A stretch of 64,000 bases of DNA from contig NZ_CP151726.1 in the NCBI RefSeq assembly GCF_038443385.1, positions 6,634,001 through 6,698,000 on the forward strand. Direction: 5' to 3'. This DNA is from Stieleria varia. Its GTDB lineage: Bacteria > Planctomycetota > Planctomycetia > Pirellulales > Pirellulaceae. Position numbers and translations under genes: made by a program. The notes under the pieces are model-generated. The model ran no database searches. It saw only the letters and a list, made by a program, of their open reading frames with translations, and was not told the DNA's origin. Positions 41,001 to 56,000 of the stretch are shown here, piece after piece (the first letter of the stretch is position 1; each line of letters starts with the position of its first letter).

Positions 41001-44000
41001 CCGAGCCAATTCACATTGAACAACTGGACTCGAGCCGATTTGGTGAGTGATTTGCAAGCCGCGATCAATGCGGCCGGCATCAGCGGGGTCACGGTGGGTG
41101 TCGTAACGGGCGGCGTCGATGACGGAAAACTGACGCTGAGGCACGCCACGAACAGCTTGCGGATTGATCACAGCAGCTTTGGGGTCTACGTCGATGCGAT
41201 GGGCAACCTGACCGTCGATGATTTTGACCTCAACGACAACGACCTTCTCGATCAAGACGAATCGTCACCCATCGGTCCCTATCGTCAAGCCTACATCCAA
41301 GAAGTCACCGGTCTGAACCGGATCCTCGGCAGTAATAACGACGACAACCTGTACGGCGGCACGACGATCGATTTCATGTACGGCAACGGCGGCAACGACA
41401 CGCTGTACCGTGCCAACGGCACGACGTTTGAATCCGCAGATGGCGGGCAAACCGAAGGCGATGCCTGGAAAGAATACGCCAAAGAATCGGATCAAGTTTG
41501 GTATGTCGGCGGCAGCAACGCGGCCGACCAAATCAATATCGACTTTGTCACCGAGCCGGGCTTGCTGGCCGATCACCACTTGATCACCCGGCTGACCGAG
41601 AACAACGGCAACTTCAGTTTCAGCGCACAGGTCAAACTGGACTTTGGCGCCACCGACGGCCAAGGCAACGCGGTTTGGAGTGCCAACGATTTACAGTTCA
41701 GCCTGAATGAATTGAATGCCGCTGATGACGAATCACGCGGTGAAGAACTGGCCGCGATCGCAGCGTCACAGATCGTCGAATCCGATCTACTGGCAAGCAT
41801 CCTGCCGCCCGAAGCCGACTTCCTGGTGATCTTGGTCGATGCCCTGGGCGGCAATGACCGAATCACGGTGGGCCCGACGGTGCAAAAAACCGTTTGGATC
41901 GACGCCGGTGCCGGCGACGATATCGTCGAAATCCTCAGCGGCAATGCGATCTTGGTCGATCGTGCCGAAAGTTCAACAGGAGCCACGGGTCTCGCCAGCC
42001 GCAATGACATTCCAAGACAAGCCTTCAACCTGTTCTCACCCAATGCGGCTGATGTCGACACAACCTTCAATGGCAAGACGATCGACAACGGATTGGTGAC
42101 CTTCACGGGACTTTCGATCGATAGTCCCACCGACGAAGATTGGTACTCGTTCCGTTTGTCTGCTGATCCCGCAGCAACGAGTGCCATCGAACTATCGAGT
42201 GGTTCGCCGATCGACGGTTTGCTGATCGAAGTCTTCAACATTACCGACGTAGACCCTGCCACGGGGGTCCTGATCGATCTAGCCACCGCACTGCTGACCA
42301 GCACGACGACCGGCGACGCGTCGATCATCACGAACCTCAGTTCGCTTGCTGCGGACACTGAGTACTACGTCAAGGTCAGCAGTCCAAACGTCGTTCCCAC
42401 GATTTACGACCTGCGATTCAATTTCGCTGGCACCGACCTGAGTAGTTTGACGCCGGAACAACTGGCCGAAAACGATGAATCGGTCAGCATGTCGCTGCGA
42501 GAAGACACTGATCGTCGCGACGTGATTTTGGGCGGCACCGGCAACGACATCCTTCGCGGTGGTGCGGGTGAAGACTGGATCTTTGGCGGGGCGGGCAACG
42601 ACGTGTTGACCGGTGGCCAGGACCGCAACGCCAGCGATTTGTTGTTTGGTGGCCCCGGCGACGACACCTTCCAAATCATCCCAGACGCCTTGCCGCTGCT
42701 TGGTAATCAACCGGGAACCAACTTCGATCCGGCCACTCAGACTTTCATTCCAACCTACAGCGACCAGCTCATCGGTGGCGAGGGCAACGACCGCGTGTTG
42801 TACCTCGGCGGTGATGTCGATCGCCGCGGATTGGACGTGCCCGATTATGTTTCAATGCGGTACAACACCGGTCTGCATCGCTACGAATTCACCAGTTTTG
42901 TATGGGACATTGGTCTGCAAGCCTATCGCTTCGACGATGCCAACGAGAATGGCGAGCAAGATGCGGGCGAGAACTTCGAGCAGGAGTTCATGTTCTTCCA
43001 AACCCGCGACGTCGAATCGTTCACGATCGATACCCGGGCGGGCAACGACGTCGTGCGTCTGGATTCTGAATTTCAATTCTTGCCGTTGACCGGAGCCACT
43101 GGCAACCTGACCGCCGATGCCAGCAACGCTGGTTTGTACGAAGAATGGGGCATGGATCGCGGTGATGCGGAACAGGGAGCCGATCTACCAATCACAATCC
43201 TGGGCGGTACCGGCAATGACTTCCTGTTCGGTTCACCATCCAACGACACAATCATCGGCGGCCTGGGTGACGACCTGATCGTCGGCGGCTTGGGGGATGA
43301 CACTCTCGATGGCGAAGGCGGTGAGGACACGATCTTCGGCAATCAGTTGGATGTGGGTGTGGCTTCCAATCCGTATCCGAATTTTCCACCGCAAGCTTCT
43401 CAACTTTTTGATCCTGAACTGCATCCCACCGTCTTGGCAACACCGCTTGCCAGTCAAGCCGTTGTCACCCGTACGGGCGTTGACCTGAATGCGGGTTCCG
43501 CAGTAGGCAACGTCAACGAGATCGCGTTCGGCCTGGAAGGATCGGCGAATGATAAGATTCAAGATCTCCGGTCTTATGGTGACGTCAACGGCGACGGTTT
43601 CGAAGACTTCATCGCCAGCGGGACAACGAAGAGTTACGTTTTACTGGGGCCAATTGAACTAAACGAGCAGGAAGACCTTGAGGCATACGCAGAGGTTGTA
43701 ATCTACCACGAAACGCTTGGACGACCGTCCTCCAGCATTGGTGACATCAACGCCGATGGGCATCTGGACTTTGCCTTTTTAACCACCGATGCGGAAAACC
43801 TGATTGTACGTACGATTCTCGGCGACAGCATGCTTTCGGCACGCGACTGGGATGAGACTTTTTGGTCCACGACCAGCGGCTCCCGGAAACGCACCATCGA
43901 AATTCCACATGTATATCTGGGTACGGAAGACGGATTCAATCATATTGGATTGGACGTGTTGCCATTCTTTGGCGATTCTGAATCATCCGGAACACGCGAA

Positions 44001-47000
44001 TACTCTGACATTCTGTTGCACGCAAATTCGACAGAAAAGGTTTTCGCGAATCTTGATGGAAGCTATATGACCGGTTTGTTCTATAGCGGTGAGTTGCTTT
44101 CCCAAAATACGACGGAAGCGATGGGCATCTACGATCGCAGCGGTGAAATCATTTACGAAGTGGCCGGCGAGACGTCGATTGCTGTCGTCAAGGACTTGGT
44201 TGAAGTGGGCACCACGACAGTCATGGTGAACGGATCCACGGTCGAGATCACTGCTGATGCGGATTCGGCGTTAGTTCAGTCAACGTCAGCGGCTCAAGGG
44301 GCATTGCGAATCGACGACCGTTTAAGTGTAAACGACTCCTTACGAGGCCTCGACACATTCATCGAGATTAACAATCGTCTCTTTCGCGTCATACCTGATC
44401 CAGAAATAACGGACGATGTTGCGAGGCTAGATGACGTCGTCGATCAGTTGAGGACGCAGATTCAAAACGACGCCGTGCTTGCGAACCGCATCCGCGTCGA
44501 GCGCGACCCCACCTCAACCAAACGTCTTCGCTTCGAGACTCTCACGCGTGGGACAGAGGACTTGACAGTTGAGGAAGTTGTCAGAGAAACGCCGCTAGGA
44601 CTTACTTCCAGTGCTCAAGTGGGCAGCTTTGGCAATAACTCTAGTGCGTTCATAGTTGGCGTCAATCGTGTGGCTAAAGTACTTGATGGCACGCTTGACC
44701 TAAGATACATATTCTGCGTTACCACTCTACCTGGTTCGGAGCAACAATTCTGCAGTGGTGCCACAGCCCAAGAAATTAATCTTACACTTGGGAACTCGAG
44801 CCCCGAGGACGTCAAGAACCAGCTTGTAAGTATCTTCGACGCCATCGGTGGGGACTATAGCAACTCGGAGCTACACACCTTCCTAACCAGTGATAATCGG
44901 TTGGTGATTCAGCACGACAGCAAGTCCGTTCTAATCTCCCCTGGCCCCAGAGCGGTCCAAAACGCACCACTCCTGGGTGTTAGTTCCCAAACTGCGCAAC
45001 CCGGTGAATCGGGTTTAGACACAGGAAACAATTTCCTCAAACCGAAACCACGTCCTTCGTCTGGGTCGGTTGTGTATCGCGTTGCGGCGCCGACTGCGAG
45101 CTCAGTCAATACGGATACACTCAATGTCCTCGGCGACCTTGGTACTGATGGTCTAGCTGATATCGGGTTCGTGAACACAAGTAGCGATCTGGAGATCTTC
45201 TACGGGTCATCAACAATTGACAGCGTCTTTCCCACGACAGCCAATTTAACGATCACTTCGCCGGGCGACATCGTTGGTGCAACGGCTGGCGACTATGACG
45301 GAGACGGTAATGCGGATCTGGTTGTGCAATATCAACCGATCCCGAATGGCCCGATTGAAGTTGCGATCTTCAATCACATTAGCTCGTTCACGGGATCGAC
45401 GTTGGATATCCAGCAGGCGAGCGTTGTTCTGTCCAGTACAAACACGGCGGAAGAGTTCGGACGTCAATCCGCAACCCTCGATCTGAACGCGGATGGACTT
45501 GACGATCTGATCATCGGTGCTTCATTGGCTGATACTATCGTCGCTGGAGAACTCGTTCCCAATGGCGGTCGGCTCGATGTGATCTACGGAGCGACGTCCT
45601 TTGGCACCGTTGATCTTCCCGAAACCTTCGACATACTCGAAAACTTCAATGTCTCGGGAAGCGGTTCGTTTGTTGTCGATCGGGGAACGGGACTCCAAGA
45701 GGTCTTTGATAACGGCGGTGAGCCGTTCGTGTTCGGTTCCAACAGCGAGCGTTGGTTTCGCTTCACAACACTGGGCGACGGACGCCCGGGTGATTTGATT
45801 CGCTTGAACGGAAACGTCCAAGCTGATCTGGTGGATGAAACTGGAAGAGTTTTGAGGCAGAGACAGTCCGTTGTCGACCTGCGAACCTCCCAAGCCGGCA
45901 CCTATTACTTACGCGTCTATGGTCAATCTGGCAGTCCGTTTCCCGCACTGATTGATTTCGATGCAGCGAACGCTGATGATGCGACACCGCTCATTTGGGA
46001 GAGTGGTCAGCCCGGATTTGAGTCGTCATTGTCGGGTGCGGAACTTATCACGGTCAGTGGGCAAGATAGTACTACGAAGGCGTACCGATTTAACGGTGTG
46101 GGCGGTGGCAGCTTCTCATCTCTGGATTCCCTCTCGCCGGATCCGGGCTTGAACAGCGCAACATGGGAAGTTCGATTTCGGCCAAGCGATTTGATCGGAA
46201 ATGAAACCATTTTTGAGACCGGCGGCTCTGGTGTTGGATTGTCATTCAACATCGAGGAAGTCAGTGGCGGATTTCGTGTACTATTTGCTGTAAAACACCC
46301 GAGCAGTCGCGTTGAACTCCGTTCGCCCACAATCACATCGATTGATGACTTCATTCATGCAGTAGCTGTTTTCGACAATGACTTCAATACACTCCAGTTG
46401 TACGTTGATGGCCAACTGGTTGATCAGGTTGGCAATGCGTCGGGTTTGAGCGATTGGTCAGGAGGAGATGCTTCGGGAATTGCCAAGATTGGCGGGAGCA
46501 CCCTGGGGGGGCTCGCGTCCGGATCGGGTTTTGGCCCTTTTGCCGGTGACATCGCGGCGATACGGACATACGACTTCGCTGATCGATCCATCGCGAATCC
46601 ACCCTTCACGATCGAATTCGACGCCCCGATTCGTGGTCAGCAACAGATCATCGAGACCGACGCCAGTCCCGATCGTGACGTGATTCGCGGTGGTGACGGT
46701 GATGACATCTTGGTCGGTAATCATGGACTCGATCGCATCTTCGGTGGCAGTGGTGCCGACGTGTACACAGCCGAAGCGTTTGAAGTCCGCGATCGCGATT
46801 TGGCCGATGGAGCTAACTTGACCGTGCCTGGTCTGTCCGAATTGATCCATGGCAACACATTACCGCAGCTTGATCCGGTTGTAATCGATGCGGACGCGAT
46901 TTTGCCGTTTGGCACCGTGGCGATGCAAGCGGCGTTGGCGAAGGCACTTGGGCAACCCGTGACAACCTCGACCTCGGGCTTGCCGCTGGTTCATCGTGAC

Positions 47001-50000
47001 ATCCACGCTAGTGAGCTGGCGCAGTTGACGCAACTGGATGCGGCAGCCGATGCAAACACGGCACCCGTTGTTCAATTTCGTCAATACAACAACGCCTCTG
47101 CTTTTCTGGACATTTCAACATCCGGCACGGCGCTTGGGCTTGGCGACGACGGTGAGGCAACTATCACGACAACCATCGGCAATTGGCTCTTCCCAGCCGG
47201 TCAGACAACCATTGGTAACAATGGCGTGATCACATCGGGATCGGAGGATATTAACCGAACCACCTCACCACTTCCGAACAGTGGGTGGAACAGCGCTTTA
47301 GCTGTGTTTTGGGACGACATCGATTCCGATACGGGAAACGTTTATTGGAAAGAACGATTGGTCGGGGGAATCAACACGCTGATCGTTCAATGGGATAATC
47401 GCCCACACTACGACAACATTGGCGCCGCTACATTCCAGCTTCAATTGTTTGAATCAGGACCTGTCGCCGCTAGATTCGTATACCAAGACGTCGATTTTGG
47501 CAATCAGAGTTTTGACTTTGGTGCAAGTGCGACCGTTGGCGTACAGATCGACTCTAAGTCCGCAGAAACAGTTTCGCGAGACACGGCTTCCATTGCCAAC
47601 GGGGACGTGATCGACTTCGTCTACATTTCAAAAATCCATAATCTCAACCTCCTTGAGTTGACGCCAAACTTAAAGACACTCGATCTAAGTGGAAACCCAG
47701 TCGGTGACGATCAGTTGGTTCACATCGCTGGTTTAGAGGACTTACGTTACCTGGACTTGCGCGGTACGAACATCGATCCAACGTCTCAAGCGACGCGAGA
47801 TTCGATCAGCGCTCTGCCCAACTTGAAAACGTTGTACATGCCTATCTCGGGAGGACTTTCTGACACAAATCTAGTAGTAGTTGAAGGCCAATCGATTGTC
47901 GTCAACGGAGTAACATTCAGCGCTGTTGACGATGGCTATCAATTGCTGGACGTCGCTGGGATCGAAGTTCCACTGTTTGTACAAAATGTCGATCCGGAGA
48001 TCTCGGCTCCTGTAATCACGGGAGTTACCGAGGGACAATCAATATCAGTCGGCCCCAACACCGGCGGTGTGGTTAATCACACTCGCGAGATCCTGGTCAA
48101 TGGCACCAGCATCGGCGACATCGTCGTGACCGATGCCGGAACCTTGGACGTTCCTGATCTGGTCACCGAAGTCACGATCACCGATCCGACTGGCAAGACC
48201 ACCAGTCTGATTCATAACGCAATTGAGTTTAATGACCATGCGTTGGAACTATCTAATACGGTTCTGAATCAGGCGGCAGACATCACAACGACGTTCTGGT
48301 TGAAGACGACTAAGACCGGCGAACAATCGATTCTGTCTGGCGCAAATTCTGGTCCCAATCGTTCAGACGCTAACGAAATTATCGTTGTCTTGGCGAATGA
48401 CACCACGTTGGAACTGTGGGTTTCGAACGGACGAAACGCTCATTGGACACTTCCCGAAAGTATTGCAGACGGTACATTCCGCCACTTTGCGCTCACCAGA
48501 AACACTGCTACGAAAGAGGCCGAACTGTTTCTCGATGGAAGCTCGTTGGGCAAGAAAACGATTCAGAATGTGTCGCGATTGACGATTCCGCCTGGAGGGT
48601 TGTTTATCGGCCAGGAACAGGATGTGCTTGGAGGCGGATTTGAATCGAGCCAAGCATTCGTTGGGACTCTTGACGATTTCACGATTTGGAATCGGGCCCT
48701 CGATGAAAGCGAAATCAGGGCAATTCGTGATGGCGAAATCAATACATCGGACAGCAACCTGCGACTCTATCTGCCGTTTGATGAAGGCGCCGGTGACGTG
48801 GCGGCCGATCGTGGCCCACTTGGGCTCGACGCCAGCCTTCTAAGCCCTTACCACTCGGACTTGGTTGCAGATTTGGGGCCGACCTCTTTCTTCGCTATGG
48901 ACGCGATGCCAACAACAGGCCTTGCCTTAGGCGATCCTGCGCCAGGAACGCAACCGGGAAGCAAATCCACGGAGTTCTCGACTGGTTCTATTATCGAAGA
49001 TCGAACGATCGGTGCTGGCGACTTCTCGATCGCAATGTGGGTCAACACCAACCAAGCTGCATCGTCCGCTAGCGAGAACTGGTACCAAGGTTTTGGTTTG
49101 GTTGATGGGGAGGTGTCAGGGATCGCGAACGATTTTGGCACCTCCGTGCTGGACGGAAGATTCGCGTTCGGTGTTGGCAATGCGGATACCACGACGCTTT
49201 CCTCCACGCAAATCAACGATGGTCAATGGCATTACGTCGTCGCGACTCGCGATTCCGGTTCCGGTTTGATGCGGATCTACGTCGACGGTGCGTTTGAGGG
49301 TTCAAACATCGGACGAACGGGCCCCCTAACCGCTCCACCAAGTCTGCGGATTGGTAAGCTTCAAACGAACGTCAATCAGTTTGAGGGTCGAATGGATGAA
49401 GTCGCGTTATTCGATCGCGCTTTGACCAGCGACGAGATCTCAAGGACATACCGCAACAGCATTCTGCCGCAACCGGTGCCGATTACTTGGACAAACGCAA
49501 CACCGGAACTGTTTGATACATCGATCCCTGCTAATCGCTACTCCCTTAAGGACGACGGCACCTACACGCTGACCGTGACGGCGCGGGATGACGACGGTGG
49601 GTTAACAACCAGCGTCACGACGATCGATGTCGCTAACGTCGCACCGGTGATCACCGACTTGAATGCCAGCACCGGCCCGCTCGCAATCGGTGCCCCGATT
49701 CGCTTGGATGCTCGCGATGTCACCGATGCGGGAGAACTGGACAAACTTTTCTACTTGTGGGAAGTCACCAGCAACAACGGCGAGAGAATCCTGTCTGGCA
49801 GCAGAATCGAGTTTGATTTCACGCCAAGTTACGCAGGCGAGTACACCGTTTCATTGACGGTGACCGACAGCGACGGAGAATCTTCAATACCCGTTACGCA
49901 GACGTTCCAAATCGCGCCGATGGCGAAGATTTCGTCACCCTCGGGGATGATTGAAGGAAACGACCCGATCTGGCCTTGGAAAGCGGTCGCTGGTGATGTG

Positions 50001-53000
50001 GTGACTTTTTCGTCAGACCAATCCAGCCCGCTGGCTCCGGCAGGACTTTCGCGTGACGGGACAGCACCGACCCGATCGTACCGTTGGGAAATCAAACTTG
50101 GGGCAACCATGATTGCCGCTGGAGCCGGAGCGGATATCCAGTTCGTGCCTCTCCAGGTAGGCAACTACACGGCAACGCTTACCATTGACGATGAGTTCGC
50201 GGTCGGTGATGTTCCATCAAATAGCGAGACGATCCATTTTACCGTCGATCCGGCCACTGAAATCGAAATTGTTGGTCCCACCTCAGCAGCGGAAGGCGAT
50301 GTGCTGACATTCAGCATCGCGAACTTGCTGTCGAGTCGAGATTCGCTTGGACGCGATGTGATCTGGTCTGCATCACCATCGTCCTACGAGATTGTGCCGA
50401 CGGATAACCCTGAGGAGTTCAGCATTCGTGTGACTGCGGATGGTACCTACACGGTTTCGGTGAGCGTGTCTGATTCGCTACCTCTCCCTAGTGGGAATGT
50501 CAGCGACGGTCTCATTGCCCCCGTCCCAGTCGCATACTACTCGTTCAACGATGGAACCGCGAACGACAGTAGCGGAAACGCTGCACATGGAGCGTTGACC
50601 AACGGAGCAATTGTCGTCAACCATCCGCCACGCAACACCAACGTGTTGCAACTCGATGGAATTGACGACTGGGTTGATTTGCCCGACGGTGTGCTGAACG
50701 TGGATGAAGGAACGATCGCCGTTCGATTTCAAATGTTGGAAGTTCAACAGGGGGAAGTCGACATCATCGTGGGAAGTGAGCTTGCCGATCGATTCTTGAT
50801 TGGTCGCGAGCTAGGCAAGGTCGTCGCCATCTTGGACGATGGGACGGGCGCAGTCGAAATCAAAGGCCCTCGGATCGAAATCGGCCGATGGTATCACGCT
50901 GCGGTTGTGTGGAACACGAATAATGAGGCGGAATTGTTTGTCGATGGCGTGAGCTACGGTACGGTCATCGCTGATCTTGGCGCTACGATCGGTGCTGGAC
51001 TGAATCTTGGGAGCTTGTCCGAAGGCGACGGTCTGTTTGTCAATGAACTTATTGACGACGTCGTTCTGTACGATCGACCACTCTCGGCGGAGGAGATTCG
51101 CCAACTGTATGTGGCTCCCTACGTACGAAATGCGACTAACATCATGGTGACGGTCGAAAATGTGCGACCAACGATCGTGGTCGATAGCGTCGCGGGAACA
51201 GAAAATTCGCCTATTACACTTTCGGCAACTATCTCCGATCCAGGGCTTGATGACACGCACACGTTCACGGTGGACTGGTTCGAAACGCACGAGTACGCCT
51301 TGCAGTCATCATTGGATGACCGCTACGGCGGCCCGAGCCTGATTGGGGCCGGCGGCATTGTAGGTGCCAACGGCTATGCTTTCACTGCGGATCAGGGGCC
51401 AAGCCTCAGTGGAACGCTTGACAGCGAGACTTACACGCTCGAAATGGTGTTTGAGATTGATGATACGGCTGGTTATCGAAAACTGGTGGACTTCAAGGAC
51501 AGGTTGACTCTCAACGGACTATACAACGTCAACGGGCAACTTGAGTTTTTCGGGACAGCGGGCAATCCAAATACGGGCGCAGTGGTCATCGTTCCCAATC
51601 AACGGCATACGTTGAGGGTCGAGCGCGACGGAAGCTCAAGTCAATTCGATGTCTATGTCGATGGGAACCTGCAAATTTCGTTTATCGACACGAACTTTAC
51701 GACGCTCGATGGACCAAACGGTGTCGTTCATTTCCTCCGAGACGATCTGCCGACCGGCGAATCCGAGAATCACAGCGGCACACTCTTTCACGTCAGAACG
51801 GAGTCGTTTGTACGCGATTCCGGGATGGTGACTGTGCAACCTGCCGCCAGCGTCGTATTCGACGCGGCCAACGCTAATGACAGCACGCCAAACGTATGGG
51901 AGGGCGGACCGATCAATGCGACTCTCACTGGGGCGACGTTGGACACCAACGTGATCAGCAGTCGAGGGATCACCAGCGCGTACGTGTTCGACGGAACGGG
52001 CGGTGGCTCGACCGCAACGTTGCAGTCGCTTTCCGGGGATCCCAGTGATGATAGCGGAACTTGGGAGATTTGGTTCCGACCGAGTGATCTGGTTGGAAAA
52101 GAGACGCTTTTTGAAACGGGTGGAAATATCCGCGGCATGTCGATCAACATCGAGCAGGATGCAGGCGGATATCGTGTCCTGCTCGCGATTCAAGACGGCA
52201 GCTCAAATCATTTTGAGCTTCGGTCAGGCGTCATCACGACGACCACCGAGTTTGTCCAAGCCGTCGTCGTTTTTGATGACGAGGCCAAGACGCTGCAACT
52301 GTACGTCGATGGTCTTGCTGCGGGTTCGCCGGTCAATGTCGCGGGATTAGCTGACTGGGACGGTGGAGATCCAGCAGGGATCGGTCGAATTCAAGCAACC
52401 ATGGGTGGTGGCACGGGGCTTTCTGGATTTGGGGCTTTTCAAGGTGAGATCGCATCGATTCGATTCTACGAGTCGAGCGAAATCAAATACGGTTTCACCT
52501 CGCAGCACACTTACCCACAAGACGGAAATTACAAGGCCAGAGTGACGGTGGTCGATGGTGACGGGGCGAGACGCATTACGGACGTCGATGTGCTTGTTGC
52601 AAACACGGCACCGGTAGGAAACGACGATAACGTCACTGAGAACGACCCTCTCTTCCAAGGCGACGAAGACTCGCAGTTGATGATGGATGTCAGTGATCTG
52701 CTGGCCAACGACACAGATCAGGGACTCGCGGATGTGTTGTCGCTGACGAGCTTCGATGTAGTCTCGGCCAGCGGTGCTTCGATATCCCTCGTTAACGGAA
52801 TATTGAAGTACGATCCGACGGAAACGGTCAACATTCAGGTGTACTCTGGCGGCGAGGTAAAAACGGATACGTTCAGCTATGTCGTAACCGACGAGTTTGG
52901 CGATTCGAATACCGCAGTGGTGACCATCACGGTGACGGGAGTGAACGACGCTCCGATTGCCAAAGCGGACGTGAATGAAATCGGCGCAGACGCGGTGAAT

Positions 53001-56000
53001 CCGGTGACTGGAAATGTGCTCGATGGCGACATGGACGTGGACCACGATGTGACGTTGCTCTCAGTGTCCACCCTCGATTCCGGTTCCGCTCAATACGGAA
53101 CGCTGATGTGGAACTCGGACGGCAGCTACACGTACACATTGGACAACACGAACACGGACGTGCAGCGACTGGCAGCAGGTGACACTCTCGTCGAAACGTT
53201 CACCTACACGGTGACCGATCAAGATCTCACGGACACGTCGACGCTGACGATCACAATCAACGGTGTGGGTGACGCTCCTGTTCTGGCCGGAGATGTGAAC
53301 CGTGTGTTGGCGTCGGAAATCCTGACGGTTGCTTCGAATGCGTATGACGATGCTGTGCTGGCTGATTCGCCGGTGGCCTACTGGCGATTGAATGAAACGA
53401 CCGGGACAGTGGCAGCGAACGTGCTGTCGCCAAGTTCGCCAGATGGAACTTATGTCCGTGATGTCGATTTGGCACACGCGGGTTTGGTGCCTCTCGACTC
53501 TGGCACTTCTGTCGAATTCGAACAGTTTTCCAACCTCCGAATCATCGATGGAACAAACGTCAATTCGCCAGCAGGTGGAATCGCGGAAAACACGGTTGAG
53601 TTCTTGTTCAGCGCGCCCGACGTGAACTCGTTCGGATCCGTGCTCAGTCAATCGGGCGATATGAACGGTTTCTGGACCTACTTGTCCGGTGGAAACCTCC
53701 ATTTCGTGACGATCATCAATGGCGTCGATTCGACCGTGTCGACTCCTGTAAGAAATGACACGACCTATCATGTGGTCGAGGTATTTGACAACGGAGCGAT
53801 GACGCTCTATCTCAACGGCCAGGTCCAGGGAACTGCAACCGCGTCCGCGACCATCGTGCCGAATGAAACAGGCGATATCACAGCAGGAGGGTTCTCAAAG
53901 GTCCAGGTAGACGAGATTGCGATCTACAGCACGGCACTCTCGCAGGTCAAAGTAACGAGGCACTTCCTGGCAACTGGATTGCTCGGCAATGACCGTGATG
54001 TCGATGCCGGCGATACGCGCCATGTCGTGTCGGTGACCGTTGGTGAAACCACGGTTCCGGTTGGCACGGAAATTCAGACTGCCAAAGGCGCTTTGGTCAC
54101 CGTCAATGCCGATGGTAGCTATCGATTCAATCCCAACGGCGCGTTCGATTACTTGGCGGCCGGCGAATCGGAAACGGATTCCTTTGAGTATACGGTCGTT
54201 GACTCGGACGGATTGATCGACGACGCGACGGTGGAGGTCACCGTTGAAGGCGAAAACAACAATCCCACCGACATCACGTTCAGCAGCGCGAGTGTCTTGG
54301 ACAATGCAGCGGTGGGAACGCTGGTCGGCCGTTTTGGAACGGTGGATATTGACGCGACCGACTCGCACGTCTTGACGCTGACCGGTGATGCGGGCGGACT
54401 GTTCACGCTCGATGGAAACGCCTTGCGAGTCAATGGATCGATCATCGATACGACGTCGCACTCGGTGACGGTCCAAAGCGACGACCAGAACGGCGGCGTG
54501 ATTTCGGAAACCTTTGCGATCAATGTCGTCGACTTTGACGCGGTCGCCAACGTACAGATCGATCTGAGTCAGCCGACCTTTTCGACCTACGACTACATCA
54601 CCATTCGACGGGATGGCGCATTTGTCAAAATTGATGGACGAGTGACGGAGCAGGGATTACCGACGGAGTTACTTTCTCAACAAGCGGATCAGACTCAGTC
54701 GATCATGATCTTTGGCCGCGACGATGTCGATGAAACCGTTGTACTGGACTACGCCTCGGGTGGATTCCTTGCCGTGCCGGGCGGTATCGAATTCCGATCC
54801 GGTGCGAACGGAACCGACCGGTTTGCTGTGTTGGGCAACGCACAGGAAACCGAAGCGACTTACTTGTCTAGCAATTCGGCACTTGGCGATGCGTCGGTGA
54901 GAATGGTGAACGGATTTGAGCGGTCCAGCATTCGCTTTTCTGGCGTCGAGACACTGGAGCTGTCCGACTTTGAGCAAATCGGATTCAACGGGCCGCTGAA
55001 CGTGGGTAACGACACGCTGATCGTTTCGAGCCCCAACCCAATCAACCTGCCAACGCTCACTGAAATCGCCGGCGGTTTGATTGATGCCGACGGAGTTCTG
55101 GCGATCGGCAATGCCGAATTCCTCAACGGTCACGGAACTGTGAACGGCAGGATTTTGGCCGAGTCGGGTTCCAGCATCACCGCGGACGGCAACCTAGTGC
55201 TAGGCGACCTCAATTCAACCGGCGGGTTCAACTCGGCGGGTGAAATCCATGTGGGCGATCACATGATCACTCTCTTGGATGCCGACCGAGCAGTGCTTGG
55301 ATCATTGACCGAGCTTGGCCATGGTGTGAATCCGGGAACTCTGTTTGCAAATAACGGATTCCTAATTCCCTCCGGTAGCAGCGTGGAAGGATACGGAACG
55401 CTTGGGTCACCTAACGACATTGCGATGCTGTCACTGCTGAGAGGAAACGTCACGGGGCGAAGCATGGTTGAACAGATCACATTGCCCGGCTACATCGGCG
55501 GGAATGGTGGCACCAACAATGTTCAGTTCACAGGGACTCACAGCCCTGGACTTAGTCCCGCCATCGCTGTCAACGGCAGTGTGTCCTACGGTGACAACGT
55601 CGACTTGATCATGGAACTCGGTGGAACCACGCCGGGCAGCAGCGGACACGATCAATTGATCTTCACGGGATCGGTCGTGCTGGACGGAGACTTGGAGATT
55701 GATTTGATCAGCGGCTTTGAGCCAGCGATTGGCGATTCGTTCTTGCTGATGACGGCCGATGCGGGCGTGACGGGAGCGTTTGACAACGTGGACTACCCCT
55801 CGGCTCCTACGGGTACCGAGTGGCAACTCGTGATCGCCTCCAACGAAGTCCGATTGGAACTCAATGCTCTGGAAGCCGCGCCCCGTATCACAGAAGTGCG
55901 GATCGGATCGACTCTCTGGAATCAGAATTTCCGAAACGCCATCGATCCGCAGGGACAAGGATTCCTGGTGTCGACCGGAGCGGGGCAGTTGTCCGACGTG

